Below, in pieces: positions 17,523 to 28,616 of a stretch of DNA of 64,000 bases. This stretch comes from Frondihabitans peucedani. Its GTDB lineage: Bacteria; Actinomycetota; Actinomycetes; Actinomycetales; Microbacteriaceae. The notes below the pieces were generated by a model that searched no databases, was not told the origin of the DNA, and worked only from the letters and a program-made list of their open reading frames with translations. Both the position numbers and the translations under genes were made by a program. How positions within the stretch are numbered: the stretch's first letter is position 1; each line of letters begins with the position of its first letter. The stretch covers positions 1,612,001 to 1,676,000 of the forward strand of contig NZ_BAABAU010000001.1 of assembly GCF_039537585.1 (NCBI RefSeq), in the 5' to 3' direction.

Positions 17523-18142
17523 CAGGCGGCCGCGCAGAGCGAGCCGGACGCGAGGCCCAGCGATATCTCGAGGGTGCTCGACACCAGGCGGAGTCGGGCG
17601 GCGTCGTCGAGGTAGCCGACGAGGGCGTAGGCGGTGGTGCTGTCGATCATGGCGAAGAAGCGCTCGGAGGCGAGGGCCGGGTCGTCGACGACGAAGGAGC
17701 CGCGGGCCGCTCCGGCCCGGAGCCGGGTCTCGAGGAACGCCTGCCAGAGGTCCATCGAGGTGCGGGCGGCCTCCGCGACGAACTGGTTGTGCCGGCCCAC
17801 GCTCCAGGCGTCGGCCCAGATCGTCTTGGAGAGGCTGTGCTCGCTCGTCATCATGGCGGTGATGAGCCGCCCCAAAAAGGTAAGGTCGTCGGTCTCGGGG
17901 TCGAGCTCGGCGGAGATCCTGTCGATCTCGGCTCGGGCGAGGTCGGCGAAGGTCCGGCCGGCGAGGGCGCCCATGGAGGGCTCGAGGTGCGCGATGTCGC
18001 CCGGCGCAAGCCCGGAGACGGAGGCGACGCGGCGGAGCGTGATGGCCGTCAGCCCGGCTGAGGTGGCGATGCTGCGGGCCGCGTCGTCGATCCTGCGGCG
18101 GGGATCGGCCAGCACGGGGACAGGAGCCGTCTCGACAGTCAT
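17522..18142 (-). CDS. TetR-family regulator co-transcribed with aldehyde dehydrogenase
   Basis: A 206-residue regulator. Residues about 15-60 form a divergent TetR DNA-binding domain (RIDDAARSIATSAGLTAITLRRVASVSGL); the usual YxxF/H recognition segment is replaced by GDIAHLEPSMGALA. The C-terminal helices contain an Arg/Glu-rich ligand domain with LVGYLDDAARLRLVSSTL. It starts at the ATG at 18142 and its stop overlaps the aldehyde dehydrogenase start by an ATGA, so the regulator and the enzyme are translationally coupled. It probably controls this two-gene operon in response to an amine or aldehyde. The family call is fairly secure; the ligand is unknown. Confidence 0.78.
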   Translation of the reverse strand: MTVETAPVPVLADPRRRIDDAARSIATSAGLTAITLRRVASVSGLAPGDIAHLEPSMGALAGRTFADLARAEIDRISAELDPETDDLTFLGRLITAMMTSEHSLSKTIWADAWSVGRHNQFVAEAARTSMDLWQAFLETRLRAGAARGSFVVDDPALASERFFAMIDSTTAYALVGYLDDAARLRLVSSTLEISLGLASGSLCAAA

Positions 18143-18209
18143 CCGCCCAGAGTAGGCGACGTCCCCGGGTCGCCACAGTGCCCCGACCGGGTGGTTTCGG
18201 CGCGCTCGG

Positions 18210-18233
18210 GTGCCTCGCGTGTGCACGAGGCAC
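18210..18233 (-). terminator. Hairpin after the reverse transcriptase gene
   Basis: GTGCCTCG (18210-18217) and CGAGGCAC (18226-18233) form a perfect 8-bp stem around an eight-base loop. It begins 22 bases after the stop of the leftward reverse transcriptase and before the TetR start, so it is a likely transcription end for that gene. Confidence 0.6.
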
Positions 18234-18254
18234 GCGGGGTGATCCGGGGCGCGG

Positions 18255-19739
18255 TCACCACCGGATCCGGTCGAACTGCCGGCGCAGGCGAGCACCGCGG
18301 GCCGGATGCAGCTGCGCGATCCACGCGATTCGGCCGAGCAGGTGGAGCCGGAACTCGGGATGCCCGTCGCGGTTCTGCGACGAGGGTCCGGCCACGACGC
18401 AGTTGTGCAGGATCGCCTTCAGCACGTCGTGCTCGGCGCGCCCCGGCGAGGTGGTCGCGTTCACGACGATCCCGGTGACCGACTGCCGGACGCCCTGACG
18501 GCGGACCCTCGTCTTCGCCGGGTTGAGGGTGTGGCCCTCGTCCGTCACGATCCTGTCGACGCCGCGGACGAACGCCCCGACGCGCGCGGCGAGCGCGTCG
18601 TCGCCGCTGAAGGCGAGGTCGTCGGCGTAGCGCGTGTAGGAGGCGCCGACCGAGGCCGCCCAGCCCGAGAGGCGGCCGTCGAGGCGGACCAGGGCGAGGT
18701 TCGCCACCGCGGGCGAGGTCGGCGCGCCCTGCGGCAGGTGCGGGACGGCCAGGCGCTGGCGGAGGCGGAACCGCTCGTCGGAGGTGCCGCCGTCCGGCAT
18801 CCGCGACAGCACCGCCACCGGGACGGCGTGCGTGCAGAGCCCGGTCAGGAGGTGGGCCACCGCCTCGGGGAGGCCCGCGCGACGGAAGACGCCGGCGACG
18901 TCCCGGCCGGGCACGGAGGCGAAGAACGAGACGAGGTCGGCGGAGACGACGACCTGTCGGCCGGTGTGGAGCGCGGCACCCGTGACGGCGCTGCGGCCGG
19001 CGACGAAGCCGTGCGCGGCGTCGTGGAGCGGCAGGGGCGACAGCACCTCGTCGAGGACGATCCGCTGGATGTCCCGCAGCCGCGGCAGCGGGACCTCGAG
19101 CAGGCGGGGCACGCGGCCCGGCCGCTGCCGCCACTCGTACCGGTAGTGGTGGAGGGGCTCGTCTCTGGCGCGGCGGTTCCAGCCCCCGGTGTCGGCGAAC
19201 CAGGCGAGTCGCCCGACGGTGACGCCGACGAGGTCGGCGAGGTCGCGCACGGTGTCGATCCGCACCTCGCGCCCGGTCGACTCCGTGGGGACGGGCGCAC
19301 GGCTCAGGATGCGGACGGGCTCCCGGGCGGCGCTCCGCTCGACCGCGTCGACGAAGCCGTCGAGTCCGAGGACGAGCCGGGCGAGCATCCCGGGTGCGTC
19401 CAGCGGGGGTCGCGGCAGGGCGGACAGGACGCCGGCGACGGCGAGCGGGACGAACCGGCGGCGGGGCCCGACGGTGCGGTGGCCGGCTGCCGTCAGCTCG
19501 ACGACGCTCCAGGCGGGCGCGGCCAGGAACGCGTCGGCGAGCGCCGCGGCGACGGCAGAGGCGTGCGAGCGGCTTCCGGACGACCCATCGGTCGGTGCAG
19601 GAGGTCGGGCGCGCGCAGCGCGCTGTGCCTTCTGCGGTGTCTGGCTCTGGTCGATCTTCGTCCCCCGGGGTGCCCCCGGAGAGGGCGGCACAGCTCGTGT
19701 GCCGTCCGCCTCGTCCGGAAGCCGCCGCACCCGGCTCAC
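18255..19739 (-). CDS. Retron-type reverse transcriptase with long N-terminal extension
   Basis: A 494-residue RNA-directed DNA polymerase. The palm motifs are intact: VSADLVSFF with the first catalytic Asp near 268, LPQGAPTSP near 336-343, YTRYADDLAF with the YADD box at 371-374, and NPAKTRV followed by the retron-typical VTG at 421-423 (QSVTGIVVN). AHGFVAGRSAVTGAALH before motif A matches the retron region where NAxxH is usual, here GAxxH. LADLVGVTVGRLAWFAD near 155 matches retron RT N-termini; about 150 residues before it are unassigned. Start GTG 19739 is tentative (GTG 19730 and TTG 19766 are alternatives). No toxin or effector gene adjoins, and no msr-msd RNA could be identified by eye. 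Confidence 0.85.
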   Translation of the reverse strand: MSRVRRLPDEADGTRAVPPSPGAPRGTKIDQSQTPQKAQRAARARPPAPTDGSSGSRSHASAVAAALADAFLAAPAWSVVELTAAGHRTVGPRRRFVPLAVAGVLSALPRPPLDAPGMLARLVLGLDGFVDAVERSAAREPVRILSRAPVPTESTGREVRIDTVRDLADLVGVTVGRLAWFADTGGWNRRARDEPLHHYRYEWRQRPGRVPRLLEVPLPRLRDIQRIVLDEVLSPLPLHDAAHGFVAGRSAVTGAALHTGRQVVVSADLVSFFASVPGRDVAGVFRRAGLPEAVAHLLTGLCTHAVPVAVLSRMPDGGTSDERFRLRQRLAVPHLPQGAPTSPAVANLALVRLDGRLSGWAASVGASYTRYADDLAFSGDDALAARVGAFVRGVDRIVTDEGHTLNPAKTRVRRQGVRQSVTGIVVNATTSPGRAEHDVLKAILHNCVVAGPSSQNRDGHPEFRLHLLGRIAWIAQLHPARGARLRRQFDRIRW

Positions 19740-19788
19740 GCTAGGGCCTGGGGCGCCCGGTGGCAACGCCCGCGGCCCGGGAGGTGGT

Positions 19789-19858
19789 GCCGCGAGACGA
19801 CTCGCGGACTGGGCACCCTGCCGCGGCGGGGTGCGCAGTCCGCGAGACGTCGGGCGGC
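19789..19858. repeat. 70-bp palindromic intergenic repeat, copy B
   Basis: Located between the beta-galactosidase stop and the reverse transcriptase start. The 18-base arms at 19801-19818 and 19829-19846 are complementary except for one position, with a ten-base loop. The whole 70 bp aligns without gaps to copy A at 5244-5313, sharing GCCGCG at the start, GCGGAC, GGCACC, GCCGCGGC, GGGTG, GTCCG, GAGACGT-like and GCGGC at the end. Because the same element occurs elsewhere, it is not specific to the RT gene. Confidence 0.75.
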
Positions 19859-19865
19859 GAGGGCG

Positions 19866-22946
<3,081 letters not shown>

Positions 22947-22953
22947 CTATCAC

Positions 22954-22979
22954 GAAAGGAGTGTGGTTACACTGCTTTC
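22954..22979. promoter_or_regulatory. 26-bp palindromic operator between lacZ and its TetR regulator
   Basis: GAAAG-G-AGTGT and ACACT-G-CTTTC arms form a near-perfect 26-bp dyad ending one base before the TetR start codon. Ten of the first eleven outer positions are symmetric. Placement in the 72-bp divergent gap makes it the likely binding site of the TetR protein, repressing itself and the beta-galactosidase. Confidence 0.7.
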
Positions 22980-23618
22980 ATGTCCCCCCGATCGACGGGC
23001 GCCCGCGGGCCCTATGCCAAGACCGCCGAGAGGCGCGCGGCGATCATCGCCGCCGCCCGCGAGGTCTTCGCCTCGCACGGCTACCGGTCCGGCAGCGTGC
23101 AGGAGGTCGCCGACCGCTGCGGCGTCAGCCAGTCGGCCGTGCTGCACCACTTCCCCGCCAAGGAGGACCTCCTCCTGGCGGTCCTCGCCGACCGCGACGA
23201 GCGCGGGGACGACGTCGCCGAGGGGCTTGCGCTGGAGGCGGGAGTGACCGCCCAGGCGAGCCGCAACACCGGGACCCCGGGGATCATCGAGCTCTACACG
23301 ACGCTCTGCGCGGAGTCGACGTCACCCGAGCATCCTGCGCACGCGTACTTCGCCGAGCGGTTCGCGCGCGCCAGGTCGTCGTTCGGCGAGCAGTTCCGCG
23401 AGCTGCGGGAGGAGGGGCGCCTCCGGCCCGGCGTCGACCCCGATCTCGCCGGCGCCGGGCTCGTCGCCCTCTGGGACGGCGCGCAGCTCCAGTGGCTGAT
23501 GGACCCGGACGCGGTCAACGTCGCCCAGGCCCTCCGCCATTACCTCGGACTGGTGCTGCTGCCCGATCGGGGGCCGGCGGGCGGCGGCCACGACACCTCG
23601 GCCGGCACGGGCGCCTGA
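22980..23618 (+). CDS. TetR-family repressor divergent from beta-galactosidase
   Basis: A 212-residue TetR regulator. The DNA-binding domain is textbook: AAIIAAAREVFASHGYRSGSVQEVADRCGVSQSAVLHHFPAKEDLLLAVL at residues about 20-68. The C-terminal domain (EHPAHAYFAERFARARSSF, WDGAQLQWLMDPDAVNVAQALRHYL) resembles regulators of glycosidase genes in actinobacteria. The ATG at 22980 begins right at the operator. The last 26 residues, rich in Gly and Pro, are encoded in DNA that also codes on the opposite strand for the C-terminus of the PrsW protease: the two genes overlap by 79 bp tail to tail. It probably represses lacZ; the inducer is presumably a galactoside. Confidence 0.88.
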   Translation: MSPRSTGARGPYAKTAERRAAIIAAAREVFASHGYRSGSVQEVADRCGVSQSAVLHHFPAKEDLLLAVLADRDERGDDVAEGLALEAGVTAQASRNTGTPGIIELYTTLCAESTSPEHPAHAYFAERFARARSSFGEQFRELREEGRLRPGVDPDLAGAGLVALWDGAQLQWLMDPDAVNVAQALRHYLGLVLLPDRGPAGGGHDTSAGTGA

Positions 23619-24517
23619 GGCTGAGCGGTGCCCCTCCGGTGCCGGAGCACCACGAGCAGAGCGACGATGCCGAGCACCGCCGTCACGATCACGCCGACGA
23701 TGTAGAGCACGGTCGCGAGCGACGATACGGCCGCCTGCGTGCGCGGTGACAAGAACCCGTACTGCAGCTGCTGCAGCGCGTTGCCGGTGAAGATCAGCGC
23801 GATGGTCGACGTGATCCCGCCGAGGGAGTCCCAGAGCGCGTGCAGGAGGGCGACGCCCACGAACGCCACGATGACGCGGCCGGTGAGACGGAGGCGCTCG
23901 TTGCGGGCGGCGCCGAAGATCACCGCGCCCAGGATCGCCGTCCAGAGCACGTGACCGACCGGCGCCAGGATCGCGCGCAGCACCTCCGTGTGCAGGAGCG
24001 AGATGAGATCGATGCCCTGGGTGGTGATGGCCGCGTTGAACGCGTAGCCCGCCGACTCGAACGCCGCGAACCCGGCACCGACGGTCGCGCCGAGCAAGGC
24101 GCCCTGGCCCGGCGTCTTCGGCACGACGCGGCGGGCGACGAAGACGAGCACGACGGCCTTCACGAACTCCTCGATGAAGCCGACCGCGACGTACATCCCG
24201 ACGCTCTGCTTCAGATTGGACTCCAGCAGGGAGGCGCCGAGCACGCCGAAGATGCCGCCGACGAAGAACGCGAGGATCACCTGCAGCGCCGAGACGCTGC
24301 CGACCACCCGCTCGGCGACGAACAGCACCACGCAGAACGGCACGAGGAAGGAGCCGAGCAGGATCAGCGTCGGCACCAGATTCGCATTGCCGGTCGCCGC
24401 GGTCACGACGATCGTCAGCACCCACAGGGCGAAGCCGCCCAGGAGCGTCTTCCACCACCAGCCGTGGCGGTGGTGCGGGTGCTCGATCGGGGCGGTCGAG
24501 AAGCGGTAGTCGGTCAT
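23540..24517 (-). CDS. PrsW-family intramembrane metalloprotease
   Basis: A 325-residue membrane protein with about nine hydrophobic segments. PrsW hallmarks are present: the EExxK motif in AVGFIEEFVKAVVL near 119, FAAFESAGYAF (FxxxE) near 150, and histidines in APVGHVLWTAILGA near 186 and ALLHALWDSLGG near 225. In Bacillus, PrsW cleaves an anti-sigma factor, but actinobacterial homologues are numerous and their substrates are mostly unknown. The N-terminus is a short His-rich cytoplasmic stretch (EHPHHRHGWWW). The C-terminal 40 residues are Pro-rich and overlap the convergent TetR gene. It is divergent from the aminotransferase across a 94-bp gap. Confidence 0.88.
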   Translation of the reverse strand: MTDYRFSTAPIEHPHHRHGWWWKTLLGGFALWVLTIVVTAATGNANLVPTLILLGSFLVPFCVVLFVAERVVGSVSALQVILAFFVGGIFGVLGASLLESNLKQSVGMYVAVGFIEEFVKAVVLVFVARRVVPKTPGQGALLGATVGAGFAAFESAGYAFNAAITTQGIDLISLLHTEVLRAILAPVGHVLWTAILGAVIFGAARNERLRLTGRVIVAFVGVALLHALWDSLGGITSTIALIFTGNALQQLQYGFLSPRTQAAVSSLATVLYIVGVIVTAVLGIVALLVVLRHRRGTAQPQAPVPAEVSWPPPAGPRSGSSTSPR

Positions 24518-24535
24518 GGCTCGTCCTTTGCTGCC

Positions 24536-24553
24536 GGTTCGTCACATCGAACC
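24536..24553. promoter_or_regulatory. Inverted repeat between prsW and the aminotransferase
   Basis: GGTTCG-N6-CGAACC is a perfect 18-bp dyad in the middle of the 94-bp divergent gap. It could be an operator or part of a leader hairpin for either gene; there is no adjacent regulator to assign. Confidence 0.45.
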
Positions 24554-24611
24554 ACTCCGGCGCGCCACTTCGGCCCTTTCGACGATCCCGTCGACACGGG
24601 AGCATGACCCC

Positions 24612-26012
24612 ATGACGACGACTGCGAACGTGACGACCGCGCCCGCCCGCGAGTGGACGCCCCTCACCGAGGCGGGGCGCGACCACCTCTGGATGCACTT
24701 CTCGCGGATGGCTCCCCTGCAGGAGAAGCCGATGCGCGTCATCGACCACGCGGAGGGCGTCCACCTCTTCGACGACCGCGGGCAGCGCATCCTGGACGGG
24801 CTCTCCGGGCTCTTCGTCGTGCAGGCCGGCCACGGCCGCGAGGAGCTCGCGGAGGCCGCCGCCGCGCAGGCGAAGAAGCTCGCCTACTTCCCGGCCTGGG
24901 GCATCGCCACGCAGCCGGTCATCGAGCTCGCCGAACGACTCGCGCACGAGGCTCCCGGATCGCTGAACCGCGTCTTCTTCACCTCGGGCGGCGGCGAGGC
25001 GGTCGAGAGCGCCTGGAAGGTCGCCAAGCAGTACTTCAAGCTCACCGGCAAGCCGATGAAGCACAAGGTCATCTCGCGGACCGCCGCGTACCACGGCACC
25101 ACGCAGGGGGCGCTGGCGATCACGGGCCTCCCGCTGATGAAGCAGGCCTTCGAGCCGCTCACCCCCGGCGGGTTCCGGGCCGCGAACACCGACTTCTACC
25201 GCGCTCCCGAGCACGGCGACGACCTGCTGGCGTTCGGCCTGTGGGCGGCGAACCGCATCGAGGAGGCGATCCTGCAGGAGGGGCCGGACACGGTCGCGGC
25301 GGTCGTCCTCGAGCCGGTCCAGAACTCCGGCGGCTGCTTCACTCCCCCGCCCGGCTACTTCGCGCGGGTCCGCGAGATCTGCGACCGGTACGACGTCCTG
25401 CTCGTCTCGGACGAGGTCATCTGCGCTTTCGGCCGCCACGGGACGACGTTCGCCTGCGAGAAGTTCGGCTACGAGCCCGACATCATCACCTGCGCCAAGG
25501 GCATGTCGTCGGGTTACGGGCCGATCGGGGCGATGATCGCGAACGAGCGAGTGATGGAGCCGTTCCTCGAGGGCAAGAACTTCTTCCCGCACGGCTACAC
25601 GTTCGGCGGCCACCCGGTGTCGGCCGCGGTGTCGCTGGTGAACCTCGACATCTTCGAGCGCGAGGGCCTCAACCAGCGCGTCCTCGACAACGAGGCCGCG
25701 TTCGGCGCGACCCTCGGCAAGCTGCTCGACCTGCCGATCGTCGGCGACGTCCGCGGCGACGGCTACTTCTGGGGCATCGAGCTCGTCAAAGACAAGGCGT
25801 CGAAGCAGACGTTCGACGCGGCCGAGCGGGAGTTCCTGATCAAGCAGCACCTGCCCGACGCCCTGATGGACAACGGCCTCTACTGCCGGCCCGACGACCG
25901 CGTGAACCCGGTCATCCAGCTGGCGCCGCCGCTGATCTCGGGGCAGGCCGAGTTCGACGAGATCGAGCAGATCATCCGGCACACGCTGCAGGACGTCGCC
26001 GCGCTGCTCTGA
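24612..26012 (+). CDS. Class III PLP-dependent aminotransferase (omega-amino acid/putrescine:pyruvate type)
   Basis: A 466-residue fold-type I aminotransferase. Typical features are LDGLSGLFVVQAGHGREELAEAA near 60, FFTSGGGEAVESAWKVAKQY near 120 (phosphate-binding turn), SDEVICAFGRHGTTFACE near 265 (cofactor Asp) and the PLP Lys in DIITCAKGMSSGYGPIGAM near 295. It matches the group annotated as aspartate aminotransferase family protein, which moves the amino group of putrescine, beta-alanine or similar omega-amines to pyruvate. The ATG at 24612 has CGGGAG upstream. With an aminobutyraldehyde-type dehydrogenase at 16 kb it could complete putrescine breakdown, but the link is speculative. It stands alone in its transcription unit. 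Confidence 0.88.
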   Translation: MTTTANVTTAPAREWTPLTEAGRDHLWMHFSRMAPLQEKPMRVIDHAEGVHLFDDRGQRILDGLSGLFVVQAGHGREELAEAAAAQAKKLAYFPAWGIATQPVIELAERLAHEAPGSLNRVFFTSGGGEAVESAWKVAKQYFKLTGKPMKHKVISRTAAYHGTTQGALAITGLPLMKQAFEPLTPGGFRAANTDFYRAPEHGDDLLAFGLWAANRIEEAILQEGPDTVAAVVLEPVQNSGGCFTPPPGYFARVREICDRYDVLLVSDEVICAFGRHGTTFACEKFGYEPDIITCAKGMSSGYGPIGAMIANERVMEPFLEGKNFFPHGYTFGGHPVSAAVSLVNLDIFEREGLNQRVLDNEAAFGATLGKLLDLPIVGDVRGDGYFWGIELVKDKASKQTFDAAEREFLIKQHLPDALMDNGLYCRPDDRVNPVIQLAPPLISGQAEFDEIEQIIRHTLQDVAALL

Positions 26013-26052
26013 GGCCGGCGGCGGGCCGGAGACGGCCGCTCAGCCGGCGGCG

Positions 26053-27510
26053 TCAGGCGTCGCCCCCGCCCGCCCACCGTCGCGCCTCGGCCCTCCGGCT
26101 CGTCTTCCCGGCGTCGTTCCGCACCGGCTCGTCGACGAGGTGGAGCACCGAGGGCCGCCGGGCGCTGTCCAGCCTCGCGCGAGCCCAGCGCAGGAGCTCG
26201 GTCACTCCCACCGCAGCGCCCGCCGTGTCGACCACGGCCTCGATGCGCTGGCCCAGGTCGTCGTCGGCGACACCGAAGGCGACCGCGGAGCGCACTCCCG
26301 GATGCTCTTCGAGCACGCGCTCCACCTCGGTCGGATGGACGTTGACGCCGCCGCGGACGATCACATCGTCGGCGCGGTCCACGACGAAGAGGTAGCCGTC
26401 GCCGTCGAGCCGGCCGAGATCGCCGAGGGTGTCCCAGCCGTCGTCGGTCCGCCTCGATCGACCGCCCCGATAGCGGTAGGCGGGCCGGCCCTCGCGGCGC
26501 AGCCAGATCTCGCCGACCTCGCCCGTCGGCACCTCGTCTCCCGACGGCGAGCGCACGGAGACCGCCGTCCCTCCGGCAGACCGTCCGACGCTGCCGGGGT
26601 GCTCGAGCCACTCGTCGCCGCGGATCGTCAGGATCCCGTTCGACTCGCTCCCGGCGTAGACCTCGACCACCCGCTCCGGCCCCACGAGATCGAGGAAGCG
26701 GCGTTTCAGCTCCGGCGGGCAGGGAGCCCCCAGGTGGAGGACCGTCCGGAGGCTCGACAGGTCGGCTGCGGCGAGCTCGTCGACGGGGAGGCGCAGGATC
26801 CGGTGCATCATGGTCGGCACGAGGAGGGCCCAGGTGATCCCGTGCTCGGAGATCGCACGGAGAACGAGCCGCTCGTCGAAGCGCGGCAGGATGACGAGGC
26901 GGTGCCCGGTCATCAGCCCGCGGAACGCGTAGGTGAAGGTCGCGGAGTGGGTCAGCGGCCCGGCCACGAGCTGGACCTGATCGAGGGGCAGGAAGGACGC
27001 CACCGGCGCAGCCGTGTCGAGGGTCGCCGGTCCGGTCGCCATCACGATCTTCGGCCGACCGGTGGAGCCGGAGGAGGTGGGCGCCTTCCAGCTCGCCGCC
27101 CAGAAGTCGTCGAGGAGGCCGTCGGACAGGTCGGACGAGGGGCTCCAGCCGGCGGGCAGCCACGGGATTGCGCGATCCTGCGACTGCGACCCGACGACGA
27201 GCGCCGGCCGGGCCAGCGCCTCGAGCTCTCGGCGCTCGGTCGCGTCGAGGCCCGTCGAGACGGGCTGAGGCGTGGCGCCGCACTTCCAGACGGCCGCGCA
27301 GACGACGACCATCTCGACGCTGTTGGGCAGGGAGACGGTCACCAGCGAGTCGTGCGCGACGCCGAGCCGGGTGTAGGCGCGGGCGAGACGATTGGAGGCG
27401 AGGTCGAGCTCTCGAGCGGAGAGGGCGCGGTGGTCGTCGACGGCGACGACGCGGTCGGGGTCCTGCTCAGCGAGGCCGGTCAGGATCCTGGAGATCGATC
27501 GCCGCCCCAT
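26053..27510 (-). CDS. AMP-forming acyl-CoA synthetase/ligase at the end of the Nit1C arm
   Basis: A 485-residue ANL-superfamily enzyme. The phosphate loop TSSGSTGRPKIVMATGP is near 160, the A5 motif EVYAGSESNG near 290, the A7/A8 region WDTLGDLGRLDGDGYLFVVDRADDVIVRGGVNVHPTEVE near 390, and the catalytic Lys of the C-terminal domain in VRNDAGKTSRR near 470. It activates a carboxylic acid as an acyl-AMP and probably transfers it to CoA. The ATG at 27510 makes it overlap the end of the glycosyltransferase gene by 44 bases, so it is the last gene of the leftward Nit1C arm. Its substrate is unknown; membership in the pathway is inferred from this tight overlap. Confidence 0.85.
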   Translation of the reverse strand: MGRRSISRILTGLAEQDPDRVVAVDDHRALSARELDLASNRLARAYTRLGVAHDSLVTVSLPNSVEMVVVCAAVWKCGATPQPVSTGLDATERRELEALARPALVVGSQSQDRAIPWLPAGWSPSSDLSDGLLDDFWAASWKAPTSSGSTGRPKIVMATGPATLDTAAPVASFLPLDQVQLVAGPLTHSATFTYAFRGLMTGHRLVILPRFDERLVLRAISEHGITWALLVPTMMHRILRLPVDELAAADLSSLRTVLHLGAPCPPELKRRFLDLVGPERVVEVYAGSESNGILTIRGDEWLEHPGSVGRSAGGTAVSVRSPSGDEVPTGEVGEIWLRREGRPAYRYRGGRSRRTDDGWDTLGDLGRLDGDGYLFVVDRADDVIVRGGVNVHPTEVERVLEEHPGVRSAVAFGVADDDLGQRIEAVVDTAGAAVGVTELLRWARARLDSARRPSVLHLVDEPVRNDAGKTSRRAEARRWAGGGDA

Positions 27511-28603
27511 GGTCGCCCTCCCGCCCGACCCGCTCGTAGAAGACCTCGTGCAGGCGGGCCACGTCGTCCCAGTCGTGGGAGGCGGCGAGCGACCGGCCCT
27601 CGGCGGGATCGACTCCCCCGCCCGCGAGGGCGCGGCCGAGCGCGGCGGCGATCTCGGTGTGGCTCGACGCGTAGTCCACGGCACCCCCGAACACCTCGCG
27701 GAGGACGGGCAGATCGCGGGCGACGACGGGGACACCCGCCGCGAGCGCCTCCATGGCAGCCAGCCCGAACCCCTCCTTCGTGGAGACGAACGCGAGAGCG
27801 GACGCCGCGGCGACGAGCGGCGCGAGGTCGTCCTCGTCGATCACACCGAGGATGACGGGATCGAGACCGAGCGACTCGACCCGGGCGTCGAACCCGGCCC
27901 GGTACGACCGGTAGTCGAAGAGCGTCTCGCCGCCGCCGAACACCAGCCGGACGTCGGGCCGCTCGCTCTGCAGAAGGGCGAAGGCCTCCACGAGGTCGAT
28001 GCTGCCCTTGCGGGGCTCGATGCCGCCGAGGGCGAGGACGTACTCGCCCAGCTCGTCGGTCCACCGCCTTCGCGAGGCCTGACCGTCCGGGCCGGCGGCG
28101 CGGGCGAACCGGCCGGCGTCGACCCCGTTGGGGATCACCGTCGGCTCGATGCCCCAGCCGGCCTTCACATCGGCCGCGACCGCCGCCGAGACGCACAGCC
28201 GCGCGACCGGCTCGCGGATCGCGCGGTCGTGGCACGCGACGAGCTGCGGTGTCGTGAACTCGTCGAGGTGGTGGATCGTGCGGATGGCGGGCCCCACCGC
28301 GTTGGCGGAGATGCAGTCCTGGGCGTGGACGACGTCGAAGCCGGCGCCGTCGAAGGCGCCCCGCATGGTCTCGATCGACCTCTCGATCCTGCGACCGACC
28401 TCTTCGCCGTCGCGCGGCTCGAACGGGACGACCCGGACGTCGACGGCCGGGTCGACCGGGCGGAAGAACGCGTCGTCGCCGCCGCGCCCGAGGGTCCAGA
28501 CGGTGACGTCGTGGCCGCGCCGCGCGAGAGCCTCGGCGAGGTTCAGGGTGTGGACCACGCCGCCGCGCGGCTTCGTCGAGTAGGTGACCTGAGCGATTCG
28601 CAC
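27467..28603 (-). CDS. GT4-type glycosyltransferase, MSMEG_0565 family
   Basis: A 378-residue GT-B glycosyltransferase. The N-terminus RIAQVTYSTKPRGGVVHTLNLAEALARRGHDVTVWTLG matches the MSMEG_0565 family of Nit1C clusters. The nucleotide-sugar half has VLALGGIEPRKGSIDLVEAF near 210 and the EX7E motif in STKEGFGLAAMEALAAGVPVVA near 290. The start is GTG at 28603, 13 bases after the second nitrilase gene; longer readings run into that gene. It presumably adds a sugar to the cluster's small-molecule product. Donor and acceptor are unknown. The family always travels with the Nit1C genes, which supports a dedicated role. Confidence 0.88.
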   Translation of the reverse strand: MRIAQVTYSTKPRGGVVHTLNLAEALARRGHDVTVWTLGRGGDDAFFRPVDPAVDVRVVPFEPRDGEEVGRRIERSIETMRGAFDGAGFDVVHAQDCISANAVGPAIRTIHHLDEFTTPQLVACHDRAIREPVARLCVSAAVAADVKAGWGIEPTVIPNGVDAGRFARAAGPDGQASRRRWTDELGEYVLALGGIEPRKGSIDLVEAFALLQSERPDVRLVFGGGETLFDYRSYRAGFDARVESLGLDPVILGVIDEDDLAPLVAAASALAFVSTKEGFGLAAMEALAAGVPVVARDLPVLREVFGGAVDYASSHTEIAAALGRALAGGGVDPAEGRSLAASHDWDDVARLHEVFYERVGREGDHGAAIDLQDPDRPR

Positions 28604-28616
28604 GGGGGCTCCCGGG

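Noticed and set aside
19789-19858. Hairpin B as the msr-msd RNA of the reverse transcriptase
   Set aside because: The same 70-bp element is found at 5244-5313 with no RT nearby, so it is better explained as a dispersed repeat. A retron RNA could still lie elsewhere.
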